Source: Bacillota bacterium
GTDB taxonomy: Bacteria; Bacillota; Sulfobacillia; JAJZYS01; JAJYTV01
Direction: 5' to 3'
Assembly: GCA_021810725.1 (NCBI GenBank)
Contig: JAJZIE010000090.1
Span: 1 to 8,972, forward strand
Length of the DNA: 8,972 bases
Shown here: positions 1 through 6,627 of the stretch, piece by piece
Layout: each line of letters starts with the position of its first letter
How positions within the stretch are numbered: the first letter of the stretch is position 1
Position numbers and translations under genes: made by a program
Notes under the pieces: generated by a model
What the model saw: only the letters and a program-made list of their open reading frames with translations
Databases searched by the model: none
What the model was told of the DNA's origin: nothing

Positions 1-691
1 AGGCCCAGACGTGCTGGCCCGTCGTGTCCTTGAGGCCGCGGGCCGAGAGGTAGCGGTTGAGGCGCGCCTGGTAGATCGCCTGCAGCGGGCCGAGCCCGAG
101 CGAGACGGTGGGAAACTGCCAGAAGTCCGGCATCAGCCACGGGTGCGGGTAGGACGAAAGCCCGCCGCCGGGCTGCAGCTCGCGGCGGAAGTGGTCGAGC
201 TCCTGCTCGCTCAGGCGCCCCTCGAGGAAAGCCCGAGCGTAGTTGCCGGGCGCCGAGTGGCCCTGGAAATAGACCTCGTCGCCGCTGCGCCCGTCCTCGC
301 CGGGACCGTGGAAGAAGTGGTTCTGTCCCACCTCGTAGAGCGTCGCGATCGAGGCGAAGGATGAGAGGTGGCCGCCGATGCCTTCGACGGCGCGGTTCGC
401 CCGGACGACCATCGCCATCGCGTTCCAGCGCACCAGGGCCTCGATGCGCTTCTCGAGCTGCGGGTCGCCGGGGTACGCGGGCTGCTCCGAGGCGGGGATG
501 GTGTTGACGTACGGCGTCGTGGGCGACGGGGCGACGTCGATGCCTTCCTGCTCGGCGCGGACGCGCAACCGGCGCAGGATGCGCTCGACGCGCGAGGGAT
601 CTCCCTGGCTCAGGACATAATCGAGGGAGTCGAGCCACTCCTGCAGCTCAAGCTCCAGTTCATCGTCACTCTGGCGGAACTCTGTTGCCAT
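1..691 (-). CDS. aceE: Pyruvate dehydrogenase E1 component, homodimeric type (5' part, cut by window edge)
   Basis: Thiamine-diphosphate-dependent E1 of the pyruvate dehydrogenase complex; it decarboxylates pyruvate and reductively acetylates the E2 lipoyl group in the cytoplasm. Reading the minus strand from ATG at 691-689 gives about 230 residues that continue past base 1. AceE-specific blocks are visible: YVNTIPA near residue 61, RWNAMAMVVRAN near 88, GGHLSSFASIATLYEVG near 105, YFQGHSAPGNYARAFLEGRL near 140 and LSSYPHPWLMPDFWQFPTVS near 178. The last codons read TGQHVWA, just before the region where the family has its ThDP-binding GDGEMDEPE motif, so the catalytic core lies outside. The start is supported by GGGGAGGT nine bases upstream and by the usual AceE N-terminal length. 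A family E1 is about 890 residues, so roughly a quarter is present. It is divergently transcribed from the flavoprotein gene at 920. Identification is firm; this frame runs off the edge without a stop. Confidence 0.96.
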   Translation of the reverse strand, partial: MATEFRQSDDELELELQEWLDSLDYVLSQGDPSRVERILRRLRVRAEQEGIDVAPSPTTPYVNTIPASEQPAYPGDPQLEKRIEALVRWNAMAMVVRANRAVEGIGGHLSSFASIATLYEVGQNHFFHGPGEDGRSGDEVYFQGHSAPGNYARAFLEGRLSEQELDHFRRELQPGGGLSSYPHPWLMPDFWQFPTVSLGLGPLQAIYQARLNRYLSARGLKDTTGQHVWA

Positions 692-919
692 GCGTTTCGG
701 ACCTCCCCGCGGTTAGGACAAATGAAGAATGGCGCCTTCTCAGCATCTCATCGGTCAGGGGGCGCGATGCGCGCAGACCGTCCGTCCACTCTTCTTCGCA
801 AGAGCATAGCGCATCTTAGGGCTGGAAGACAGTTCGTCGTGCACCAAATGGACGTGACTCGTGGCACCCAATGGACGGTGTGCCATGTTCCCTATGGACA
901 GGCGTGGCCCTCAGGCGCT
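692..919. promoter_or_regulatory. Divergent intergenic region between aceE and the flavoprotein gene
   Basis: This 228-bp gap must hold the promoters for aceE (leftward) and the flavoprotein (rightward). The aceE Shine-Dalgarno (GGGGAGGT on the minus strand) lies at about 701-708. A weak minus-strand -10 candidate, TATGCT, is the complement of 803-808, but I see no convincing -35 partner. No sigma-54 type GG-N10-GC element was found. The half nearest the flavoprotein gene carries the periodic repeats listed separately. No coding potential is convincing: the flavoprotein frame stays open through here, but only as an antisense shadow of aceE and this spacer. Confidence 0.6.
841..899 (+). repeat. 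Three direct repeats with exact 23-bp period (candidate regulator sites)
   Basis: Copies are GCACCAAATGGAC at 841-853, GCACCCAATGGAC at 864-876 and GTTCCCTATGGAC at 887-899. The core ATGGAC starts at 848, 871 and 894, exactly 23 bp apart. Copies 1 and 2 match at 12 of 13 positions; copy 3 matches copy 2 at 9 of 13, including the whole ATGGAC core. The middle copy sits inside a perfect six-base dyad, TGGCAC-N12-GTGCCA (862-867 and 880-885). The block ends 20 bp before the flavoprotein start at 920. Because 23 is not a multiple of three, the cores fall in different reading frames, which argues against a coding origin. Binding of a transcription factor to phased sites is inference; I do not recognise the motif. 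Confidence 0.6.
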
Positions 920-1999
920 ATGAACGTAAGCATGGAGCAGAACGCACGTGATTCTTTCATCTATGACGTCGCGGTGATCGGAGCCGGGCCGGCCGGCGTC
1001 CAGGCGGCCATCTCCGCCTGGCACCAGGGGCGCCGGGTGCTCGTGCTCGATGCCGGGGCGGTCAGCCAGCGCAAGGGCCGCGCCTACTGGGCAAAGTCGG
1101 TGGAAATCGAGGACGCGCCAGGCCTTGGTCCGATCACGGGGCCCAAGCTGCGCGCGCACCTGCAGGGTCTGCTCCGCAGCCGCGCGGCGGACGATCCGCA
1201 GGAGCCGCGCATCGCGCTCAGGGGGGCGTTCGTGCAGCGGGTGCGCCGCGAGGGCGACATCTTCTCGATCTCCGCGTCCCTGGCGCCGCTGAAGGCGGGC
1301 AGGGCGCAACAGACGGGCGACTTCAAGGCGCGCCGCGTCGTTGTCGCATCGGGATTCGAGGACGGCTGGCCGGACATCGAGGTGGCAGGCGACGGCGAAC
1401 GCATGCTGGAGCGGTACCGCACGGCTTTCCGCTACGCCGGCAACCAGGGTGGCTGGCACCTCTGCATCCGCTGCGACGGGCACCTGCATCGCGGTGGCCA
1501 CTTCGCGCTGCTCGGCGTCGGCGACAGCATCTACGAGGCCAGTCTGGGCGCGCAGGACTTCACGGATAGCATCACCATCCTGACGAACGGGCGACCGCAC
1601 GGCATGAGCGAGGCCCAGTTGCGCCAGCTCGAGGAACGCGACATCCGCATCGACGAACGGCCGATCGCGAGCCACCTTGGGGAGGGCGTGCTGCTGCGCG
1701 GGCTGCGGTTTGCGGATGGCGAGGAGATCTACGCGGACGGCTTTCTCGTGGACGAGGGCCTCAGGCCCAACAGCGACTTCCTCGCGGACTTCAGGCTGCG
1801 CCGCAACGCGGACGGCCTGCTCGTCACGGGCGACGACTCCATCGTGCTGCGCGAGGACGGCGAGCCCGAGATGGGCCTCTACGCGGCGGGGGATATCGTC
1901 GCGGGCCAGCGCAAGCTCATCGCGACGGCCATGGCTTTGGGCCAGGATGCGGGGCTCGGCGCATCGGACTCCCTGCGGCGCTGGCAGGAGGCGCTTTAA
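920..1999 (+). CDS. Thioredoxin-reductase-like FAD-dependent oxidoreductase
   Basis: A 359-residue two-dinucleotide-binding-domain flavoprotein of the thioredoxin reductase superfamily, probably cytoplasmic. The FAD site is VIGAGPAGVQAA (residues 19-30). A redox-active disulfide of the thioredoxin reductase type is present as CIRCDG (C182, C185). The pyridine nucleotide fold is LLGVGDSIYEAS (197-208), and the second FAD motif is GLYAAGDIVAG (319-329) followed by a TAMALGQDAG helix. The HRRxxxR loop that binds the NADPH phosphate in classical TrxB is absent; the place reads TILTNGRPHGM. The reductant may therefore be NADH, a ferredoxin or a flavin, and the protein partner is unknown. The frame is open far upstream, but ATG 920 (or ATG 932, four codons in) precedes the first conserved strand and everything earlier overlaps aceE antisense. 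The Shine-Dalgarno is weak at both starts. It lies 120 bp upstream of the formate dehydrogenase operon on the same strand, so co-regulation is possible but unproven. Confidence 0.88.
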   Translation: MNVSMEQNARDSFIYDVAVIGAGPAGVQAAISAWHQGRRVLVLDAGAVSQRKGRAYWAKSVEIEDAPGLGPITGPKLRAHLQGLLRSRAADDPQEPRIALRGAFVQRVRREGDIFSISASLAPLKAGRAQQTGDFKARRVVVASGFEDGWPDIEVAGDGERMLERYRTAFRYAGNQGGWHLCIRCDGHLHRGGHFALLGVGDSIYEASLGAQDFTDSITILTNGRPHGMSEAQLRQLEERDIRIDERPIASHLGEGVLLRGLRFADGEEIYADGFLVDEGLRPNSDFLADFRLRRNADGLLVTGDDSIVLREDGEPEMGLYAAGDIVAGQRKLIATAMALGQDAGLGASDSLRRWQEAL

Positions 2000-2052
2000 T
2001 TTGCAAAGCCTCCTGAGCGATTTCGGTAGGAGTGCGCCCGCGGTCGGCGAAT

Positions 2053-2119
2053 AGGAGGTAGCATAGTAGTGGGGGCTGCTCAGGTTTGCTCTATCCCCCA
2101 TGAGCCCGCCGAAGGGTAG
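2053..2119 (+). other. Leader mini-ORF with strong ribosome binding site ahead of the formate dehydrogenase gene
   Basis: AGGAGGT at 2053-2059 is a near-perfect Shine-Dalgarno and better than anything directly before the formate dehydrogenase start. Nine bases later GTG at 2069 opens a 16-codon frame (VGAAQVCSIPHEPAEG) ending in TAG at 2117-2119. That frame is the same as the downstream selenoprotein gene, whose longest possible start, GTG 2120, directly follows the stop. The leader can also fold with TGGGGG (2070-2075) pairing with CCCCCA (2095-2100) across a 19-base loop. It could be a coupling leader peptide, or the ribosome binding site of a longer ancestral N-terminus interrupted by the TAG. 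I see no match to the Moco riboswitch consensus. Translation of the peptide is unproven. Confidence 0.35.
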
Positions 2120-4093
2120 GTGTTTAATGTGGCGATGCCCATGTCGGGTCAAGCCCGGGGACGCCTTTTGCATCCGCTTGTGCGCGATGGCGGAGTGTTG
2201 CGCCAAGCCACCTGGGACGAGGCCTTGCAGCGCGCGGTCGAAGGATTTGCGCGCGTAAAGTCCCAATACGGACCGGACGCTTTCGGCTGCTTCAGTTGCT
2301 CCAAGTCGAGCAACGAGCTCAATTACCTGGCGCAGAAGTTCATGCGGACGACGCTCGGCACCAACAACATCGACAGCTGCAACCGCACCTGACACGCCCC
2401 TAGTGTCGCAGGTCTTGCGACAGCATTCGGTTCCGGGGGCGGCACCGTCTCCTACGAGGAGATGGAGAACACCGATCTGATCATCCTGTGGGGATCGAAC
2501 GCGCGGGAGGCCCATCCCGTGATGTTCCACCACATGATGAAGTCCGTGCGCAACCGCGGCGCGAAGCTCGTGGTGGTGGACCCGCGCCGCATCTCGGGCA
2601 TCGAGTTCGCGAGCCTCCACCTGCCGGTACAGGTGGGCAGCGATGTGGCGCTCGCGAATGCGGTCGGCCACGTCATCCTGGAGGAAGGACTCGAGAACAG
2701 GGAGTTTATCGAGCGGGCCACCGAGGGGTTCGAGAACTACCGCGAGGCGGTCCGCAAGTACCGTCCCGAGGATGTCGAGCAGATGACCGGGGTGCCGGCG
2801 GCGAAGGTGCGGGAGCTCGCGCGCATGTACGCGACGGCCGACCGCGCCATCCTTTGCTGGACGCTTGGCATCACCGAGCACCACAACGCCGTGCAGAACG
2901 TGCACAGCCTGATCAACCTTGCGCTCCTGACGGGGAAGGTCGGGCGCTACGGCAGCGGCCTCGCGCCGCTGCGCGGCCAGAACAACGTGCAGGGCGGCGG
3001 CGACATGGGCGCGCTGCCGAACCGCCTGCCGGGCTTCCAGGACCTCACGGACCCAAAGAACCGCAAGCGCTGCGAGGACGTCTGGGGTCTGCCGGTACCG
3101 GAGAAGGTCGGCAAGCACCAGACGGCGATGTTCCAGGCGATGGCCGACGGGGAGATCCGCGCGCTCTACATCATCGGCGAGAATCCCGTCCAGTCCGAGG
3201 CGAACCTGCACCATGTGCGGGGCCTCTTCGAGAACCTCGACTTCCTGGTCGTGCAGGATATCTTCCTCACGCCCACCGGCGAGATGGCCGACGTCGTCCT
3301 GCCGGCCAGCGCAAGCTTCGCGGAGGCCGAGGGCACCGTGACCAACTCCGAGCGGCGCATCCAGCGCCTCAGGCCTGGTCTGAGGCCGCCGGGCGAGGCC
3401 AGGGACGACCTCTGGATCGTCGAGGAACTCGCGATCCGCATGGGCACGCCTAGCTGGACCCACCGCAGCGCGGAGGAGGTCTGGGACGAACTGAGGCGCG
3501 TGTCGCCGATCCACGCCGGCATGTCGTACAAGCGACTCGAGGAACTCGGCGGCATCCAGTGGCCCTGCCCGTCGGAGGACCATCCCGGCTCGCCGTTCCT
3601 GCATGGCCGGCTCTGGGAGAACCCGATCTCGGGCAAGCGGGCGCCCTTCGTCGCCGCGGAGCATGAGCCGCCGGCCGAACAGGTCGACGCGGAATACCCC
3701 TTCATGCTGACGACGGGACGGCGTCTCGCGGCGTACAACACCGGCGTGCAGTCCCGGCACTACGCCGCGCCGCACGGTCATCGCGAAGTGCTCGAGATGT
3801 GCGAGGAGGACATGGACCGGCTCGGACTCCACGAGGGCGACCTCTGCCGTCTGAGCTCGCGCCGAGGCAAGGTGGAGGTGCAGGTCAGCCGTTCGCGCAA
3901 GGTGCGGCCCGGCCTGCTGTTCATGAGTCTCAACCACCCGGACGAGGTGCCGACGAACCTGCTGACGCTGGACGCGACCGATCCCGTGGCGGGCACGGCC
4001 GAGTTCAAGGCGACGGCGGTGCGCGTGGAGCGCGTCGCGACGCGGGGCGCCGACAGCCATCTGGTCGAGGAGGCGGCCCAGCAGAATGCCTGA
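2120..4093 (+). CDS. Selenocysteine-containing formate dehydrogenase, catalytic part of the alpha subunit (lacks the N-terminal [4Fe-4S] domain)
   Basis: Oxidises formate to CO2 (or the reverse) at a Mo- or W-bis-molybdopterin guanine dinucleotide centre. The gene must be read through an in-frame TGA at 2390-2392 as selenocysteine, giving 657 residues. The context SCNRT-Sec-HAPSVAGLATAFGSGGG is the FDH active-site signature, with Sec91, His92 and Arg285 (in PLRGQNNVQGGGDMGALP) matching U140, H141 and R333 of E. coli FdhF. Residues 15 to about 530 form the molybdopterin oxidoreductase body (LLHPLVR, ATWDEAL, ILWGSNAREAHP, VVVDPRR, YIIGENPVQSEAN, DVVLPASASFAEAEGT). The rest is the C-terminal MGD-binding domain (FMLTTGRRLAAYNTG, LNHPDEVPTNLLT). 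The usual first 50 to 60 residues with CxxCxxxC...CxKG are missing and are found at the end of the fourth operon gene; adding them gives about the 715 residues of E. coli FdhF. Start choice is uncertain: GTG 2120 is the furthest, directly after a stop; GTG 2129 fits a TAGGTG site best; ATG 2135 and ATG 2141 also precede the first conserved residues. It overlaps the next gene by 8 bases. Confidence 0.95.
2390..2422 (+). promoter_or_regulatory. UGA selenocysteine codon and bacterial SECIS hairpin
   Basis: The UGA is 2390-2392. Eighteen bases later comes a perfect 7-bp stem, TGTCGCA (2404-2410) with TGCGACA (2416-2422), closed by the loop GGTCT (2411-2415). Established knowledge: SelB recognises an apical GGUCU loop in the E. 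coli fdhF SECIS element, where the spacing from UGA to loop is also 18 bases. The hairpin lies inside the coding region and encodes the conserved SVAGLAT stretch, so base and protein constraints coincide. No in-frame stop occurs between the UGA and the rest of the gene, and homology continues directly across. SelA, SelB, SelC and SelD must be encoded elsewhere. Confidence 0.93.
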
Positions 4094-4553
4094 GGACGAT
4101 CGTGAGATCCGGGAGCGGGTTCGCGGCCTGATCGCGGAGACGGGGCGCGAACGCAGCCAACTGCTCGAGGTGCTGCACAAGGTGCAGAAGGAGTTCCGTC
4201 ACGTGCCGCGGGCCGCCGCGGAGGCGATCGAGCAGGAGATGCTCGTGCCGGTCGCCGACACCTACGGTGTCATCACGTTCTACGACCTCCTGAGCGAGAA
4301 GCCGGTCGGACGCAAGGTGCTGCGGATCTGCGAAGACGTGACGTGCAGCCTGCACGGCGCCGAGCAGCTTGCCGCGGAGGCGGAGAAGGTGCTCGGTCCG
4401 GAGGGTCAGCCGAGTCGGGGCGGCGAGGTCTCGTGGACGCGCTGCGCCTGCCTGGGGCTGTGCGACAAGGCCCCGGCGGCGCTCTACGACGAGCAGCCGC
4501 TGGCGCCTCTGGCGCCCGGGGCCATCCGCAAGGTCGGTGAAGAGCATGCATGA
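4086..4553 (+). CDS. NuoE/FdsG-like thioredoxin-fold [2Fe-2S] subunit of formate dehydrogenase
   Basis: A 155-residue small subunit of the NADH-oxidising module. Residues 1 to about 70 are the helical NuoE N-terminus, ending in the typical TYGVITFYDLLS (59-70). A thioredoxin-like domain follows with the four ligands of an N1a-type [2Fe-2S] cluster: C82 and C87 (ICEDVTC, spacing CX4C) and C122 and C126 (CLGLC, spacing CX3C). An extra cysteine, C120, lies next to the second pair. In the FdsABG and complex I families this cluster sits beside FMN, off the main electron path. The ATG lies within the end of the preceding gene (ATGCCTGA, 8-base overlap) with GAGGAGG twelve bases upstream; it likewise overlaps the next gene by 8 bases, so the three are surely co-transcribed and probably translationally coupled. 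A shared NAD-dependent formate dehydrogenase complex is strongly suggested by context. Length is normal for the family. Confidence 0.94.
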   Translation: MPEDDREIRERVRGLIAETGRERSQLLEVLHKVQKEFRHVPRAAAEAIEQEMLVPVADTYGVITFYDLLSEKPVGRKVLRICEDVTCSLHGAEQLAAEAEKVLGPEGQPSRGGEVSWTRCACLGLCDKAPAALYDEQPLAPLAPGAIRKVGEEHA

Positions 4554-5760
4554 GAGCGTGCTGCTGAGGCGCCAGACGACCCCGGCCCTGGACCTCGGGT
4601 CCTATCTTGCGAGCGGCGGGCTCGCGGGACTCAAGAAGGCGCGCGAGATCGGTGCGGCGGAGACGGTCCGCATCGTGACGGAGAGCGGTCTCGTCGGGCG
4701 GGGTGGCGCCGGATTCCCGACGGGACGCAAGTGGGATTCGGTGCGCACCGCCTCGGATCCCGAGCGCTACTTCGTGCTGAACGCCGACGAGAGCGAACCC
4801 GGTACGTTCAAGGACCGGGTGATGATCGACGTCGATCCGTTCCTGGTGCTGGAGGGTGTCCTGATCGGCAGCTTCGCGATCTCCGCGACGCGCGCCTACA
4901 TCTACGTGCGCGGGGAGTACCGCAGGGAAGCCGATCTGCTGCAGCGCTGCGCCAAGGAACTGGAGGCCGCCGGCTATCTCGAGGGCCTCGGCCCTGAAGG
5001 GCGGGCGCTCGAGATCGAGATCCGCCACGGTGGCGGCGCCTACATCTGCGGCGAGGAGACGGCGCTCTTCCGCTCGATCGAGGGTTACCGCGGCGAGCCG
5101 ATGTCGAAGCCGCCGTTCCCGACGGTTGCGGGCCTCTTCCGCAAGCCCACGGCGATCAACAACGTCGAGACGGTCGCGAACGTTCCGGACATCGTGACGC
5201 GCGGGGCGTCCTGGCTGAGGAGCCTCGGCACCGAACGCTCGCCGGGCATCAAGCTCTACTCGGTCTCCGGCAACGTCGAGCGGCCAGGCGTCTACGAACT
5301 CCCGTTCGGCACGCCGCTGCGCGAACTCCTGGAGCTCGCCGGGGCGCACGACCTGCAGGCGATCCTGCTCGGCGGCGCCGCGGGCACGTTCGTGTTCCCG
5401 CAGGACTTCGACATGCCACTCAGCTACGAAGCGGCGCAGGAGCGGCACGCGACGCTCGGCTCCGGCGCCTTGATCGCATTCGACCACGAGACCAACCTGT
5501 GGCGGGTCGCGGAGCGGCTCGGCAGCTTCTTCGCGCACGAGTCCTGCGGGCAGTGCGTGCCGTGCCGCGTGGGAACGCGGCGCCAGCACGAGATGCTCGA
5601 GGCGCTGGCGGACGGGCACGGCCGCGGCAGCGAGCGGGACCTTCTCGCACGGCTCGGCCAGGTCATGACCGACGCATCGATCTGCGGGCTTGGTCAGACC
5701 GCGTCCACCGCGGTGCGCAGCCTGCTCGACGCGGAGGCCAAGGGTCTGCTCGCGGTCTGA
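4546..5760 (+). CDS. NuoF/FdsB-like FMN- and NADH-binding diaphorase subunit of formate dehydrogenase
   Basis: This 404-residue flavoprotein passes electrons between the enzyme's iron-sulfur chain and NAD+. The FMN/NADH fold is marked by GLVGRGGAGFPTGRKW (48-63), NADESEPGTFKDR (79-91) and ICGEETALFRSIEGYRGEP (167-185). KPTAINNVETVANVP (200-214) follows, then an SLBB-type domain (SVSGNVERPGVYELPFGTP, 239-257). The C-terminal N3-type [4Fe-4S] site is ESCGQCVPCRVGTR with C334, C337, C340 and distal C380 (ICGLGQTA). No thioredoxin-like domain is fused at the N-terminus, as expected because the NuoE-like subunit is separate. ATG 4546 gives an 8-base overlap with the upstream gene; in-frame sequence before it is a shadow of that gene. 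The protein ends 15 bases before the last operon gene. All cofactor motifs are intact, so an active NADH module is likely; NAD+ versus NADP+ cannot be settled by eye. Confidence 0.95.
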   Translation: MHESVLLRRQTTPALDLGSYLASGGLAGLKKAREIGAAETVRIVTESGLVGRGGAGFPTGRKWDSVRTASDPERYFVLNADESEPGTFKDRVMIDVDPFLVLEGVLIGSFAISATRAYIYVRGEYRREADLLQRCAKELEAAGYLEGLGPEGRALEIEIRHGGGAYICGEETALFRSIEGYRGEPMSKPPFPTVAGLFRKPTAINNVETVANVPDIVTRGASWLRSLGTERSPGIKLYSVSGNVERPGVYELPFGTPLRELLELAGAHDLQAILLGGAAGTFVFPQDFDMPLSYEAAQERHATLGSGALIAFDHETNLWRVAERLGSFFAHESCGQCVPCRVGTRRQHEMLEALADGHGRGSERDLLARLGQVMTDASICGLGQTASTAVRSLLDAEAKGLLAV

Positions 5761-5775
5761 ACGGGGGGGATGGGC

Positions 5776-6615
5776 ATGGCAGATACGTTCCAGATCCTGA
5801 TCGACGGACATGAGGCCATCGCCCATGAGGGCGAGACCATTCTCGACGTCTTGCGGCGTCAGCAGGTGGAGACGCCGACGCTGTGCACGCATGAGCACCT
5901 GACGCCGGCGAAGGCGTGCCGCGCCTGCGTCGTCGAGCTCATGGGCAGCCGTGCCCTGGTGGCGTCGTGCGAGCGCAAGGCGGAGCCGGGCATGGACGTG
6001 CGCACGGATTCCGAGCGCGTCCAGAACGCCCGCCGCGGCGTCTTCGAGCTCCTGCTGAGCCAGAACGACGTATCGACGGCGCCTGCTCTCGCGGCCCAGG
6101 CGGAAAGCCTCGGGGCGGATCCGGGCCGCTACCGCGGGCAGCGCTACGAGAAGGGCTTCTTCGACGACAACCAGCTCTACGTCCGCGACTACGACAAGTG
6201 CATCCTCTGCTACCGCTGCGTCGAGGCGTGCGGACCGGACGTGCAGAACACGTTCGCCCTGACGGTCGCGGGACGCGGCTTCGACGCCGGCATCGCGGCC
6301 GGCTTCGGCGGCGCCCTGCCGGACTCGGCCTGTGTCTTCTGCGGCAACTGCGTTGCGGTCTGCCCGACCGGCGCCCTGATGGACCGCCGCGAGCACAACC
6401 TGCGCGCCGAGGGCCGCTGGCAGGAGGACCGCTACGACGTGGTGCAGACCACCTGCTCCTACTGCGGCGTCGGCTGCCAGCTGGAGCTGCACGTGGATCG
6501 GGAGTCCAACGAAATCGTCAAGGTGACAAGCCCGATGGACCACTCGATCACGCACGGCTTCCTCTGCGTCAAGGGCCGCTACGGCTACAGCTTCGTCGAG
6601 GCGGGTACCGACTAG
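5776..6615 (+). CDS. Iron-sulfur N-terminal part of the formate dehydrogenase alpha subunit ([2Fe-2S], 2x[4Fe-4S], molybdopterin-type [4Fe-4S])
   Basis: A 279-residue protein carrying the clusters normally at the N-terminus of FdsA-type alpha subunits. Residues 1-75 are a NuoG/HoxU-like [2Fe-2S] domain (C37, C48, C51, C65). The following helix ELLLSQNDVSTAPALAAQ (91-108) is where relatives carry HX3CX2CX5C for an N5-type cluster, but no His or Cys ligand is present. Two ferredoxin-type [4Fe-4S] motifs follow: CILCYRCVEAC (C142, C145, C148, C152) and CVFCGNCVAVC (C186, C189, C192, C196). The tail, 224-279, is the [4Fe-4S] domain of molybdopterin oxidoreductases: CSYCGVGC (C227, C230, C234), then LCVKGRYGYSF (C264, K266). 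These correspond to C8, C11, C15, C42 and the electron-relay K44 of E. coli FdhF. The protein then stops, and the remaining catalytic body is the first operon gene. ATG 5776 is preferred over ATG 5770 because the G-rich Shine-Dalgarno (5764-5769) abuts 5770 but is six bases from 5776. Confidence 0.93.
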   Translation: MADTFQILIDGHEAIAHEGETILDVLRRQQVETPTLCTHEHLTPAKACRACVVELMGSRALVASCERKAEPGMDVRTDSERVQNARRGVFELLLSQNDVSTAPALAAQAESLGADPGRYRGQRYEKGFFDDNQLYVRDYDKCILCYRCVEACGPDVQNTFALTVAGRGFDAGIAAGFGGALPDSACVFCGNCVAVCPTGALMDRREHNLRAEGRWQEDRYDVVQTTCSYCGVGCQLELHVDRESNEIVKVTSPMDHSITHGFLCVKGRYGYSFVEAGTD

Positions 6616-6627
6616 GTTGCAATTGCG

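Noticed and set aside
11..364. Plus-strand 117-codon frame at the left edge
   Set aside because: Antisense shadow of aceE, whose protein sequence on the other strand is unmistakable.
368..919. Upstream extension of the flavoprotein frame
   Set aside because: It overlaps aceE in antisense up to 691, contains no family motif, and homology begins only after about base 960. The ATG at 920 is the sensible start.
2000..2119. Moco riboswitch or sigma-54 promoter in the leader of the formate dehydrogenase operon
   Set aside because: The gap is short, no Moco-motif consensus elements were recognised, and no GG-N10-GC pair with proper -24/-12 context was found.
2127..2240. ATG at 2127 opening a cysteine-rich frame (MWRCPCRVKPGDAF...)
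   Set aside because: Out of frame with the selenoprotein and overlapping its conserved N-terminal residues; the cysteines are chance products of the shifted frame.
2120..2392. A short 90-residue protein or a pseudogene broken by a nonsense mutation
   Set aside because: The stop is UGA at the exact Sec position, followed by a fdhF-type SECIS hairpin at the right distance and uninterrupted homology, so recoding explains it better than decay.
911..4180. Minus-strand open frame of 1089 codons antisense to the flavoprotein and selenoprotein genes
   Set aside because: Both sense genes are clearly real, and the antisense translation is Arg/Leu/His-rich low-complexity sequence with no recognisable motif, as expected opposite GC-rich codons.
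4273..6555. Minus-strand open frame of 760 codons across the NuoE-, NuoF-like and iron-sulfur genes
   Set aside because: Shadow of three well-supported sense genes; no domain or Shine-Dalgarno supports it.
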